64,000 nucleotides of DNA from NCBI RefSeq assembly GCF_000143415.4, contig NW_003314270.1:1357048-1421047 (forward strand). Reading direction: 5' to 3'. Position 1 is the first letter of the stretch. Each line of letters starts with the position of its first letter. Made by a program: the position numbers and the translations under genes. Of this stretch, positions 34,678-46,958 are shown piece after piece. The notes beneath the pieces are model-generated. The model was not told where the DNA came from. It ran no database searches and saw only the letters and a program-made list of their open reading frames with translations. Origin of the DNA: Selaginella moellendorffii (lineage: Eukaryota > Streptophyta > Lycopodiopsida > Selaginellales > Selaginellaceae).

Positions 34678-36498
34678 TGTAAGAGACTAAATTTTCCATT
34701 CTACTTTAGTCACTTAACCACACCTCCGACCACTTGGAGGAGTCTCATTCACAACCTCCATAAGTCCAATCCAGGACTTGGGACTTGCTAGCCCCGAGAA
34801 TGGCATCCATGCCACTCAACCTTTGCACTTGGTCCAAGTGCTCCACGTGTCCGATCCCATGACCGACACTCAAAGGTACCACCGACATGCCAGCCCGTTA
34901 CGCTAAGGCCATGCCCAATCACCTTTGCCACACTGGTAGTCCATTACCACTTGCATCACAGTCTTAGCTCTCCAAGACTAGGCCATCTGTCCACGAGGGG
35001 TCATCCTAGATCCACTCCTTAGCATCCTTAGGATGCCCACAGACCTGGGGAATCGCCTTCCCCAAAGTCCCTTTGTCAGTTCCTACCAAGTCCCTTTCTG
35101 CCCCTGGCCGTGTTTGCCAGCACTGCCACTGGATCGAGGCCCACAGGCCCGACCACTAAGTCCCACGGTCCTCTGGGACTTCCTCACCACACGACTGTGT
35201 CCTTGGTCACACCCCAGGGGACTGCTCCTCTTCCTTTCCACAGTTTGGGCCTTTGGGACGACATTTCGGAACACCGTGGCCTTATGCGAACCACCTGGGT
35301 ACTCTCCCCACCTATCGCCTTTAGGTGCTCTAGCCATGGGCTTAGAGCGAGGTTCCATTGAGCCACGCCTGGTATCCAAGTAGGTAGTGCCACCCACACT
35401 TGGACTGGGAGCATCGGCTAGTCGATCTCCCGGGGGAACTAGAGCCGGCTCTTGAACACTTCACCAAGCTACCCCGCTTGTCGGTCTGTGTTCACTCTAG
35501 TCTTGGACTTCCCAGTGGGCAGCTCATCACCCAACACTGGGTCCGGCCTTCCTGGGCCAAACTGGCCTTTCCTGGCCAAACTGGCTCCACTGCAGTCCTC
35601 CCCCTACTATACTTTTGGAGCTCACCAAACCCCCCAGGGTCTGGGAGACGAACGCTTTGGGCTTTCACCCTCTCAGGCTCCGGACTCGGACTCGGACTTG
35701 GACTCGGACTCGAACTCGGACTCGGACTCGGATTCGGACTCGGATTCGGACTCGGACTTGGGCTCGGGCTCGGTCTCGGCCTCGGCCTCGGTCTCGGTCT
35801 CGGTCCCGATCTCGATCTCGGTCTCGGTCTCGGTCCCGGTCTCGGTCCCGGTCTCGGTCTCGACTTCGGACTCCATCTCGGACTCCATCTCGGACTCCAT
35901 CTCGGACTCCATCTCGGACTCCATCTCGGGTCCATCTCGGGTCCATCTCGGACTCCATCTCAGACTCCATCTCGGGTCCATCTCGGACTCCATCTCGGAC
36001 TCCATTTCGGGTCCATCTCAGGTCCACCTCGGACTCCATCTCGGACTCCATCTCGGACTCCATCTCGGGTCCATCTCGGACTCCACTTCGGATTCCAACT
36101 CGGGTCCATCTCGGGTCCACCTCGGACTCCATCTCGGACTCCATCTCGGGTCCATCTCGGACTCCACTTCGGACTCCAACTCGGGTCCATCTCGGGTCCA
36201 CCTCGGACTCCACTTCGGACTCCATCTCGGACTCCATTTCGGACTCTAACTAGAGTCCATCTCGGACACTCCCACATGTCATGTGTTGGTCCTTTTGGGT
36301 CCCTTTTTGGAGCCTCACCTTTTGCTCGCTTCGTGCTCGTTCCTCGAGCACTTTGTTGGGAGTTCCACTCCCGCTCTTGACTTTTCAAGTCGGAGCTTTT
36401 GGTCCAAATGTGTTACGCTCGTTTGGCTCTCGCTTCGGCCACTACCATGTGGCGCCCTTCCGGCTCCACTTTGGGGTCTAGGGATTTTGTGTCTCACA
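34678..36498 (-). repeat. Element 1, 5' LTR (right)
   Basis: 1821 bp, from TGTAAG to TCTCACA on the plus strand. It has two copies of the GGCCAAACTGGCC unit where the left LTR has three, and carries GGAGCTCAC before AAACCCCCC, which the left LTR lacks. Otherwise it is nearly the same sequence, which suggests a fairly recent insertion. Confidence 0.93.
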
Positions 36499-37227
36499 TT
36501 AGTGTCTTGGTTGAGGATATGCCACACTTTCACGAGTGCTTATCATCCACAGTTAAACAATTTGGTGGAATGACATGTTCAGACATTCAAAGGGATGATC
36601 ATAAAATACGTAAACTTTCAATATTCAAATTAGGATGGTTATTTACCATTTCTTTAGTATGCATATGTCACAGGGGTGTAAAGTTCTATTGGTGCTTCAC
36701 CATATAAACTCCTATATAGTTATGATTCAATATTACCAACAGAGTTGGGTTTACCTTCATGATTGTTACGAGTGGTTGATACTAGGTCATGGGATCAATA
36801 TTTGACAAGTATTCTTCCATTTGTTTGAGTAGATTTTGCTAAACATTTAGGCCGCGTATAAATGGGACAACAATGGCACTACAACTCTTATCATCATCCA
36901 CCTACGGAGTATAAATTTGATGACTTGGTGTTAGTCTATTTTCTCTATCTTACGGTTCATCTAAAGGACTCTTTGCTCAGTGGAAAGGACCATATCAGGT
37001 GTTGTGGCAAATTAGACCACAAGCTTATAAGGTTCAATATGATGTCCAGTAGGCTAATCCTCTAGAAATTATATATGTACGACGGTTGAAACATTTGGTA
37101 CAAAGAGATCAGGAACAACTGATACCACATATAGATCCACCAATACCTTCTTTTAATATTCCTCCAGATCCCGGCCCGTCTATTAAAGAACCTAATAGTC
37201 TTCCATTATTTCGAGAGGAGGAGATGA
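36499..37227 (+). pseudogene. Ty3/Gypsy integrase C-terminal part after the insertion
   Basis: The frame resumes after the TTAGT duplication: VSWLRICHTFTSAYHPQLNNLVE, the conserved Gypsy core end. Frame-broken pieces follow (KGPYQVLWQIRPQAYKVQYD, then YVRRLKHLVQRDQEQLIPHI) and the frame ends at EEEMM. Several stops and shifts are present. The terminal AGAGGAGGAGATGA is a good polypurine tract directly before the LTR at 37228. Confidence 0.85.
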
Positions 37228-37626
37228 TGTGAGGTCCAAGTGTATAGTTATGATGCTATATGCTAATATTAGCGTATGTTAGGAATCCCCCAATTCTTGC
37301 CACATTCCTGACTCTCACCAAATTCTTGACCTACAGACCATATTCCTGACTCTTGAGACACTTCCCTATTCCTGACTCTTTGATTTCCTGTACGATCCTT
37401 GAGTCTCGAGCCACATTCCTAATGATGATGTGGTGCCTCCTCGACCTCAGCTATGTTTAAGTCGTCCTCAATCCAAGAGTGGTGGAGCTTCATCAACCTA
37501 TAGTATATATAGGTTACCCTTGTTCCATTTCTCCACAATCTAAATTAAGGCCTTTTCTTCGTTTCCACTAACTTTTCTCTTTGTCTTCTGCATTTTCCAG
37601 TCTTGATTTTGTTAGGGGTCTTGACA
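37228..37626 (+). repeat. Gypsy LTR, intact copy
   Basis: About 399 bp, from TGTGAGGTCC to GTCTTGACA. It is followed ~100 bp later by the gag of the downstream element and preceded by the polypurine tract of the upstream one, so it serves as 3' LTR of one element and 5' LTR of the next. TATATATAGG near 37504 is a likely TATA box. The second copy is split by element 2 (39151-39349 and 46959-47169). I found no recognisable primer-binding site. Confidence 0.8.
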
Positions 37627-37725
37627 GTTTGATTCATATTGTGGTTTTTCATTTTTTGCTTTAGCTAATTTTGATTGTTTGACTGCCTTTGCCTTTTTTC
37701 CCCCTTTTTTCTTTCTTCTTTGCCG

Positions 37726-39095
37726 ATGGAATCTCCAAGCCATCTTGATTTCTTTGCCAAAGTCCTTCCAAAAATCCAGTATGAGAATACCGAGTTGAAG
37801 GCAACCCTTCTTCACATGCAGCAGGAGCTTGCTTCACTTTTAGCTCAAGGATCCAGCAAAGTTCCTGAACCAAAGGTGAGTTTTCCGGCGAAATTTTCAG
37901 GCAAGTGTTCGGAGCTTCGTAGATTCTTGAACCAGATGGAGCTAATCTTCGCACTTCAACATCGGCGGTACCCCACTCCCGAGTTTCAAATCAGTGCGAT
38001 TGGGACATTGCTCGAAGGTGCAGCTTTGTCATGGTTTTCTCCTCTCCAGGGGTTGTGGTTCCGGAGCTGATGGATCTTCAATTGTTCAAAGAGAAGCCCG
38101 AAGCATGTTTTGGTGAGATGGATCAGGTTCGGGCTGCCACCACAAAGATGAGATGTCTCTCTCAGGGGTCTCGTCCTGCCTCGATCTATGCTACAGAGTT
38201 CCAACTCCTTGCCTTGGACACACAGTGGGATGAACAGGCCCTGATTGATCAATTTCGTTTCAGCCTTAACAACGGTGTCAAGGATTTGTTGCTCACCATA
38301 GAGGATCCCACGGACTTGTCAGACACCATCAACAAAGCTGTTCAATGCAACACTTGTCTCTTTGAATGTTGTCAGGAAAGTTGCCGCATCACCGTTTTCC
38401 CGTCCCAGACTCAAGAATCCCAGCTTGAGTCTTCAGGGCATACTCCTAAACCTACTACTCTGGTCCCAATGGATATTTTTGGTACTCCCCGATTCATCAG
38501 AGGGAAGTTGAGTCCTGCTGAGAAGCAACGTCGGATATCTCATAATCTTTGCCTCTACTGTGTTGATCCTAATCACAAAGCAGCTGTGTGTCCCAAGAAG
38601 CCTCCCTGACTTCTCGAGTTCACTTTACCCCAAAGTCCACCTCTATTGTAGTTGGGAAACGACCTGTCCAAATAGAGTAGGAGCTATTTGTTTGGACTCC
38701 CCAAATAAAAATCACTTTTCTTCTTTATCAAGCTCCTCACCACCTTTCATCAAAGCCACTACCAATTCCCGCAACTTTCGCGTCCCATGTCTCCTTTCTT
38801 TCACCGGGCAATCAGAACTCAATGCTCTAGTGCTATTGGACTTGGGTGCAACTTCCTACTTCATGGACGCAGACTTTGCTGCTTGACATCATGTTCCTCT
38901 TTCTCCTACCATACAGGATCTGAGGGTTGAAGGCATCGGCAGGCATTTTGTGTATCCATTTTCTGGACTTAGGGAAATGTTTCCTGTTCGAGTACACATC
39001 AGGTCCACCGTCACCGATATCACCTTCAACATCATCAGCAGCAAGTCCTCCTCTGTGGTGCTCGGCCTTCCTTGGTTCCAACTACATCAGCCTTA
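37726..39095 (+). pseudogene. Ty3/Gypsy gag and protease region, truncated
   Basis: Gag starts at an ATG (MESPSHLDFFAKVLPK) with a coiled-coil lead and a retrotransposon gag core (KFSGKCSELRRFLNQMELIF to GAALSWFSPL). It shifts frame near 38035 and continues with QRRISHNLCLYCVDPNHKAA, a CCHC-type knuckle remnant. A protease part follows (LNALVLLDLGATSYFMDADF; the active-site triad reads DLG-A where DSGA or DTGA is usual), then SSVVLGLPWF. The sequence then jumps straight into the second LTR at 39151, so RT, RNase H and integrase are deleted. Confidence 0.85.
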
Positions 39096-39150
39096 GATCT
39101 GTTGGAAGGAGTTATACCTCGTCTCTCCCACATCACCATCTCCCATGGCT

Positions 39151-39349
39151 TCCCCCCAATTCTTGCCACATTCCTAACTCTCACCGGATTCCTGATCTGC
39201 AGACCATATTCCTGACTCTCGAGACACTTCTTTATTCCTGACTCTCGAGACACTTCTCTATTCCTGACTCTCGAGACACTTCCCTATTCCTAACTCTCTG
39301 ATTTCCCGTACGATCTCTAAGTCTTGAGCCACATTCCTGATGATGATAT
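39151..39349 (+). repeat. Gypsy LTR, second copy, left part (5' end missing)
   Basis: It begins at CCCCCCAATTCTTGCC, equivalent to ~60 bp inside the LTR at 37228, so the deletion that removed pol also took the LTR start. A CTGACTCTCGAGACACTTC unit is repeated three times. Element 2 interrupts it at 39350; it resumes at 46964. Confidence 0.85.
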
Positions 39350-41067
39350 TGTAAGCGATTAAATTTTCCATTCTACTTTAGTCACTTAACCACACCTCTA
39401 ACCAGTTGGAAGAGTCTCATTCACAACCTCCATAAGTCCAATTCAAGACTTGGGACTTGCTAGCCCTAAGAGTGGCATCCATGCCACTCCACCCTTGCAC
39501 CTGGTCCAAGTGCTCCACGTGTCCGATCCCATGGCCGACACTCAAAAGTACCACCGACATAGCAGCCTGTTACGCTAAGGCCATGCCCAATCACCTTTGC
39601 CACACTGGTAGTCCAATACCACTTACAACATAGTCTTGTCTCTCCAAGACTGAGCCAACCATCCGTGAGTGGTCATCCCAGATCCACTCTTTAGCATCCT
39701 TAGGATGCCCACCGACAAGGGGAACAGCCTTCCCCAATATCCCTCTGTCTGTCCCCACTAAGTCCCTTTCTGCCCTTGGCCGTGTTTGCCAACACTGCCA
39801 CTGGATCAAGGCCCACATGCCTGACCACTAAGTCCCATGGTCCTCTGGGATTTCCTCACCACGTGACCATATCCTTGGCCACCACACCAAAGGACTGCTC
39901 CTTTTCCTTTCCACAGTCTGGGACTTTGGGACAATACTTCGGAACACCATGGCCTTACGCGAGCCACCTGGGTACTCTCCCCGCCTTCCGCCTTTGGGTG
40001 CTCTAGCCATGGGCTTAGAGCAAGGTTCCGTTGAGCCACGCCTAGTATCCAAGTAAGTAGTGCCACCCACACTTGGATTGGGAGCATCGGCCAGTCGATC
40101 TCCCAGGGGAACTAAAGCCGGCTCTTGAACACTTCACCAAGCTACCCCGCTTGTCGGTCCGTATCCACTCTAGTCTTGGACTTCCTAGTGGTCAGTTTAT
40201 CACCTAACACTGGGTCTGGCCTTCTTGGGCCAAACTGGCCTTTCCTGGCCAAACTGGCTCCACTGCAGTCCTCCCCCTTACTATACTTTTGGAGCTCACC
40301 AAACCCCCCAGGGTCTGGGAGACAAACGCTTTGGGCTTTCACCCTCTCAGACTCGAACTGGGACTCGAACTGGGACTCGGACTCGAATTCAGACTCGGAC
40401 TCGGACTCGGACTCGGACTTGGACTTGGGCTTGGTCTCGGCCTCGGCATCGGTCTCGGTCTCGGTCCCGGTCTCGGTCTCGGTCTTGGTCCCGGTCTCGG
40501 TCTCGGTCTCGGTCTCGACTTTGGACTCCATCTCGGGTCCATCTCGGACTCCACCTCTGGTCCATCTCGGACTCCATCTCAGGTCCATCTCGAACTCCAT
40601 CTTGGTCCATCTCAGACTCCATGTCGGGTCCATCTCGGACTCCATCTCGGTCCATCTCAGACTCCATCTCGAGTCCATCTCGGACTCCATCTCGGTCCAA
40701 TTTGGACTCCACCTTGGACTCCACCTCGGACTCCATCTCGGACTCCATCTCAGACTCTGTCTCGGACTCTGTCTCGGTCCATCTCAGACTCCATCTCGGA
40801 CTCCAACTCGGGTCCATCTCGGACTCCATCTCAGACACTTCCACGTGTCATGTGTTGGTCCTTTTGGGTCCCTTTTTGGAGCCTCGCTTATTGCTCGCTT
40901 CGTGCTTGTTCCTCGAGCACTTTGTTGGGAGTTCCACTCCCGCTCTCGACCTTTCAAGTCGAAGCTTTTAGTCCAAACGTGTTACGCTTGTTTGGCTTTT
41001 GCTTCGGCCACTACCACGTGGCACCCTTCTGGCTCCACTTTGGGGCCTAGGGATTTTGTGTCTCACA
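39350..41067 (-). repeat. Element 2, 3' LTR (left)
   Basis: 1718 bp, TGTAAGCGAT to GTCTCACA on the plus strand. Its minisatellite (about 40350-40835) is shorter and more mixed than in the other LTRs. Confidence 0.92.
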
Positions 41068-44000
41068 ACTCCACCACCCATAGACAAAGTTCGATGTCCT
41101 CATCGAATGGTAAACCCTTTTATAAAGTAACACCCGTAGGTATTACCATTTCCATCCTTGGCGCCCAGCCAATATTTGTCTATGGTTTGACCCCAAATGC
41201 TCACCATGCCTTGTCCATCCTCTAAGGAGCATAGTCTCTCCAACATAGAGACTCACTCGACCACCTAGGGTGGTTTGCTCCCTTTTATTGGTTCAGTTCT
41301 CGCTAAACTTGTTAGAGACATCGTCTCTAACTCACTTCCACTACTCATTCTCGAGTAGTCTCAAATTCCATTGACATAACCTCTACACTTTGGAACTTTT
41401 ATTTTTGACTTCTCCGAGTCAATTTCCTAGGTGTCTCCGACACCTTACGTTGCACATGGTGCAACTCCACTTCCCTATCCTAGGAAGTTCTTTACTTGAG
41501 GGTATCATCATCCTCTCTTCAATATCATGCCACCTTTGGGCACTAGGTTCCAGTTATCATCCTTTGTGCTAGGGCTGTCCATGGCCCTATCATTTGGCTA
41601 CTTCCCTTTGGAACATCCACTTTTGCCAAATCGGAGTAGTTGGGAATCCATCCTTGGGGAAATATTGCCTTTCCCACAATTCGTTAGCACCCAACACATT
41701 AGTGTTCTCGGCCTAACTTTGCCATTTGGATTCTTTCCCATGATTCCCATGGCTCTTTTCTTAGCCATTAGCTTTTTGCCCCTATCCTTGATTGTTGCCC
41801 CCAGCAACATAGGATCGCTACCTCCATTTTTGAGGTTTCCTTTCAGTTCCATAGCAAACACTTTGTTTTGCCAAGTCCAGAGGGTGTTCACCCCTAGTAC
41901 GTCTCTTTAACATTTTCTATTGTGGGCTCTATCATGGCCCAACTTTTTGAGACCCTCCCTTGAATCTCTTATAGAGACTACTTTCCTTGGATTTATTATG
42001 CCATAGCATTGACATAGCTCATTTCCCTTAGGTGTTTTTCCCACTTGGTCACCTTGACCAAACCACACCTTTATCAATAGTTCAAATCAACACTTTGAAC
42101 TAGGAATCATATTCTTTAACCCAAAAAAATACTTTGTCCTTGTTTAGCCACAAGATCACCTAGTGATTTCATCTTGACCCCTTAATAAGTCTATCAATAG
42201 GAACTAAGTCTTCCAGACCCTTTTAAGTTGTTGACTATAACCCCGGGGGCATCCCCCACATTTGGCGGTGCGCCCAAGCCAGCCCTTCCGGCCAAGGATC
42301 CATAGCAATTGAGACTTGGGTGTCCCTATCTCATTCACCACGTCCTTGGTGCCCTTTGCACCAAAGTGTTCAAGTTAGATATGCCGAGCTTTCACTCTAA
42401 GCAATCTAACCGTGCATCACGACTCCGAGGCATCCCTCGCTTGGCGGTGTGCCCAAACCAGTCTCCCCACTGAGAGTCCATGACCACCGAAATATGAGTG
42501 TCCTCATATTCCAAACCATCACCACGCCCTAGTGATTTGGGACTCGAACCCAAGCACTAGAGGGTCGGGACTCGAACCCAACCTCCGTATATGCATCTAC
42601 GGACGGCATCACACTAGATGCCTGGCGTGACTCCCCACGTCGGTGCACCAACCTATTTTTAAAGCGCGCTACAGATCATAGTTTAGGAACCTAGTTCCTC
42701 CACATTGCTTAGTCCTTTCACTTGACAAGTCTGTGATCATGCATGGACTCCTCCATGCTTGGCCCCATGGCCCACCTTTTTTGAAGTTATCACCTTCAAC
42801 TAGGGTATTTGTTCCCCCGACTTGCCAATCTCACTTGGCAAGTCCTCCGACCACTGTAACATGGTTCCTGCATAAGCGTGGAAGTCCTTGACCATTGACT
42901 TTCGTTCAAAGCCCTCTCTTTGAACACTCGGGAATTACTTCCCTAACCTTGATAGCCTTGCCTCATGGCAAGCTTCAAGACCCCGCTTCTACTGTGCCAC
43001 TCTGATTTTGCGCGTTCCATGAACCATTTACACTTGGCCTTTCTAAGTACTAAGCTACCTAGAATCGTCTTTAGGAACTTTTGAAGGAACTCTGTCCCTT
43101 AGCTTGCTAAGGCCTCCCTTTACACAAGCTTTCTAGTTGCCATATAGTCTAACATGGACGACTCTTCATAGCATCACGGTTGCTAGCAACAATACCCTCG
43201 AGCCCCCACTTGATTCTCCACTCCCAGCTAGCATAACCAAACTTGGTTATGCCCTTCGATTCTTATGGTTCGGTTCTATCCCCTTACTACTTGCTTTTTG
43301 GCTTCACAACCTTCCTTCGGTTATTCGCCTCCAAACTAAGAGGATAGCTTTGCACTTTCTACCATGCCTTAGCAAGTATTCTTGGGGATGAACCTACCCA
43401 ACAGCCTAAGGAGTGGTTCCTCAATCCATGCATGCTCACCTTATAATCTCACACATCGGGATTAACGTTGTTGCTTATGGGCCCTTACATGCCCATCACT
43501 AGCTTTGCCAAAATTTCATTTTTGGCTTTGTCCAATTTGGGTAGATAGTCTTCTCCTATCTCCGCAACCTTGGACATTTGGATAGCACCTTCTATCCATC
43601 ATTTGCGAGGAACTTAGTCCCTTGGGCCTTATCTATTGCCCTTGCAACACTAAACACCACCTCCTGGTGTTCCAAAGTGTTTGGGTGTCCCAATGATAGT
43701 CTCCTTGACAATGAGCATTTCCTTTTATGACATTGACTCACTATATCGCAACATAAACAATTTATCCCTCGTAAGGGTATATCTAACTTCTTTATGCCAT
43801 TTAGAAGTTTTGGGTAGCTACCTTTTACCCATTTAACGAATTATCTTTACACCTCTTGCTTAATTGCCCTATAGTTGTCAAGTTCTACAACTCATTGCTT
43901 AGTGCTTCCATACCTTCATCATTATCTGGGTCACCACACTCTAACCGCATGCCTTCCAGCTTAGGCCATGCCATTCCCACTTCTATTGGGATTCTCTTGG

Positions 44001-45109
44001 CAAGGGGTTCTTATAAACCCACCATCATAACCTCAAGGGATCACACCTTGGCACATTTGGTGTCTCCATACCATCGGCTCCACGAGCTTACCTCTGTGAC
44101 ACTTCTTACTTGTGTCTAGGTCTTTGCCAAGTCTAAAGTAGTCATTTTTCATGCCAACTATCAATTAGCACTACACCATAGTGCACACACAACTCTATGC
44201 CAAAGTTGCTTTCTTTTTAGGGAACACCTTTCCCACAACTTTAGCATGGCACATTCTGCTATCGATGAGATACCCTCTGTTCTCATCCTTAGATCCTATA
44301 ATCCCCCCCATCCTTCGTGGGGTACAACACACCTCAGTCCAAATGCTTCTATCAGTCCTTTAGGACCATTCCTTGACTCTACTTGAGTCATCCAGCAGTT
44401 TTGGATTTGGTTAATCCACGGACCCATAAGGTCCTACTTGTCAGGCACCAGCTCATTGGAATACAACTTCTTGCATTCATGTCCCACTCACAAGGACTAT
44501 TTTCACAAGTGTTACTCTGACATTTGATTTTGTTCTCTGGGGCAACCTTTGCCCCTTAGGACTACTTGTCCATGTGATGAGAATTCCAACTCATCTCTAA
44601 GTACACCCCCCAACTCTTTGGGTTGTTCCAGCATTTATTAGAGGTAGCCCCGGCTACTATTTCAAGGACTGGTGTCCTCTTTTGTATTTGACCTCCCACG
44701 GTCAACAATTCTGGTCTCAAATTTATGAGTACTAGCCTCAACCATATAAAGGTAATCTTGTGACTCCTTTATTGTTTTGGAGTCTGCATCTTTCCCGTGA
44801 TCCCAACTATAGTTGTTTACCACAACTACATTAGCTCGTTTGCTAAGTCAAACGCTTATTTGGATCACATCCTCAACTTTCTAAGGAAACTTTTATATTG
44901 TTCCCAAGATCCCAAAGTCATTCCCTTACTGGCCCCTTTTCTATTCACCACATCACGCCCACGCATGAACTTGAGTGGAGAGCCGTGTCCTCTCGACATG
45001 CTACTCCTCAAGGATAGGCCCACTCCTAGGACCTTCCAATGCCAATGTCAATGGTGATATACTTGAACACCAATAAAAGTCGGACTAAGGAACAGCTCCG
45101 ATACCAAGT
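41068..45109 (-). other. Element 2 interior: non-coding, hairpin-tiled
   Basis: Alignable to the element 1 interior throughout. The conserved hairpin island lies at 42364-42706. Other stems include ACTACTC/GAGTAGT near 41340 and ACTTGCCAA/TTGGCAAGT near 42820, which has one mismatch in element 1. No gag or pol motif was found on either strand. The primer-binding site is at 45095-45106. Confidence 0.75.
42364..42706. other. Conserved hairpin island, copy in element 2
   Basis: Indel-free partner of 31920-32262. All listed stems are present except GGCGTG/CACGCC, where one base has changed (CACGTC). That change gives a G-U pair in a plus-strand RNA but a mismatch in the expected minus-strand transcript. 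Confidence 0.78.
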
Positions 45110-46238
45110 TGTAATCGATTAAATTTTCCATTCTACTTTAGTCACTTAACCACACCTCTGACCACTTAGAGGAGTCTCATTCACAACCTCCATAAGTCTA
45201 ATTCAGGACTTGGGACTTGCTAGCCCCAAGAGTGGCATCCATGCCATTCCACCCTTGCACCTGGTCCAAGTGCTCTACATGTCCGATCCCATGGCCGACA
45301 CTCAAAGGTACCACCAACATAGCAGCCTGTTATGCTAAGGCCATGCCCAATCACCTTTGCCACACTGGTAGTCCAATACCACTTGCAACACAGTCTTGTC
45401 TCTCCAAGACTGAGCCAACCATCCGTGAGTGGTCATCCCAGATCCACTCCTTAGCATCCTTAGGATGCCCACCGACAAGGGGAATAGCCTTCCCCAATAT
45501 CCCTCTGTCTGTCCCCACTAAGTCCCTTTCTGCCCTTGGCCGTGTTTGCCAACACTGCCACTGGACCGAGGCCCACAGGCCTAACCACTAAGTCCCATGG
45601 TCCTCTGGGACTTCCTCACCACATGACCGTATCCTTGGCCACCACACCAAAGGACTGCTCCTTTTCCTTTCCACAGTCTAGGACTTTGGGACAATACTTC
45701 GGAACACCGTGGCCTTACGCGAGCCATCTGGGTATTCTCCCCGCCTTCCGCCTTTGGGTGCTCTAGCCATGGGCTTAGAGCGAGGTTCCGTTGAGCCATG
45801 CCTGGTATCCAAGTAGGTAGTGCCACCCACACTTGGACTGGGAGCATTGGCCAGTCGATCTCCCGGGGGAACTAGAGCCGGCTCTTGAACACTTCACCAA
45901 GCTACCCCGTTTGTCGATCCATATTCACTCTAGTCTTGGACTTCCTAGTGGTCAGTTCATCACCCAACACTAGGTCTGGCCTTCCTGGGCCAAACTGGCT
46001 TCACTGCAGTCCTCCCCCTTACTATACTTTTGGAGCTCACCAAACCCTCCAGGGTCTGGGAGACGAACGCTTTGGGCTTTCACCCTCTCAGACTTGAACT
46101 CGGACTCGGACTCGGACTCGGACTCGGACTCGAATTCGGACTCGGACTCGGACTTGGACTTGGACTTGGACTTGGGCTTGGTCTCGGCCTCAGCCTTGGT
46201 CTCGGTCTCGGTCCCGGTCTCGGTCTCGATCTTGGTCC

Positions 46239-46270
<32 letters not shown>

Positions 46271-46958
46271 ACTTCGGACTCCATCTCGGGTCTATCTCGG
46301 ACTCCACCTCTGGTCCATCTCGGACTCCATCTTGGGTCCATCTCGGTCCATCCCAGACTCCATCTCGGGTCCATCTCGGACTCCATCTCGGTCCATCTCG
46401 GACTCCATCTCGGGTCCATCTCGGACTCCATCTCGGTCCATCTCGGACTCCATCTCGGGTCCATCTCGGTCCAATTGGGACTCCATCTCGGACTCCACCT
46501 CGGACTCCATCTCGGACTCCATCTCGGACTCCGTCTCGGTCTATCTCGGACTCCATCTCGGGTCTATCTCAGACTCCATCTCGGTCCAACTTGGACTCCA
46601 TCTCGGACTCCACCTCGGACTCCATCTTGGACTCCATCTCGGAGTCCACCTCGGACTCCATCTCGGACTCCGTCTCGGACTCCATCTCGGACTCCAACTC
46701 GGGTCCATCTTAAACTCCATCTCGGACACTTCCACGTATCATGTGTTGGTCCTTTTGGGTCCCTTTTTGGAGCCTCGCTTATTACTCGCTTCGTGCTTGT
46801 TCCTCAAGCACTTTGTTGGGAGTTCCATTCCCGCTCTCGACCTTTCAAGTCGGAGCTTTTAGTCCAAACGTGTTACGCTCGTTTGGCTTTCGCTTCGGCC
46901 ACTACCACGTGGCACCCTTCCGGCTCCACTTTGGGGCCTAAGGATTTTGTGTCTCACA
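45110..46958 (-). repeat. Element 2, 5' LTR (right)
   Basis: 1849 bp, TGTAATCGAT to GTCTCACA on the plus strand. It carries the longest minisatellite array of the four LTRs (about 46090-46730). Confidence 0.92.

Larger units (their letters stand above)
28824..36498 (-). mobile_element. Complete long-LTR, apparently non-autonomous retrotransposon (element 1)
   Basis: LTRs of ~1.8 kb (28824-30618 and 34678-36498) flank a 4.06-kb interior. Read on the minus strand, the LTR runs TGTGAGACAC to CTTACA. It is followed after 3 nt by TGGTATCGGAGC (34674-34663), close to the usual plant initiator-tRNA-Met primer site TGGTATCAGAGC. A purine-rich stretch (GGGTGGTGGAG) precedes the 3' LTR. The target duplication is TTAGT on both sides. 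No gag, protease, RT, RNase H or integrase motif is visible in the interior on either strand. It resembles the LARD class of large non-autonomous elements. It interrupts a Gypsy integrase. Confidence 0.92.
39350..46958 (-). mobile_element. Complete long-LTR, apparently non-autonomous retrotransposon (element 2)
   Basis: Same family as element 1. LTRs at 39350-41067 and 45110-46958 flank a 4.04-kb interior. The target duplication GATAT is at 39345-39349 and 46959-46963. The primer-binding site TGGTATCGGAGC is on the minus strand (45106-45095), 3 nt from the LTR. Its LTRs differ from each other more than those of element 1 and by 131 bp in length, mainly in the minisatellite. It sits inside a Gypsy LTR. 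No coding capacity is visible. Confidence 0.92.
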
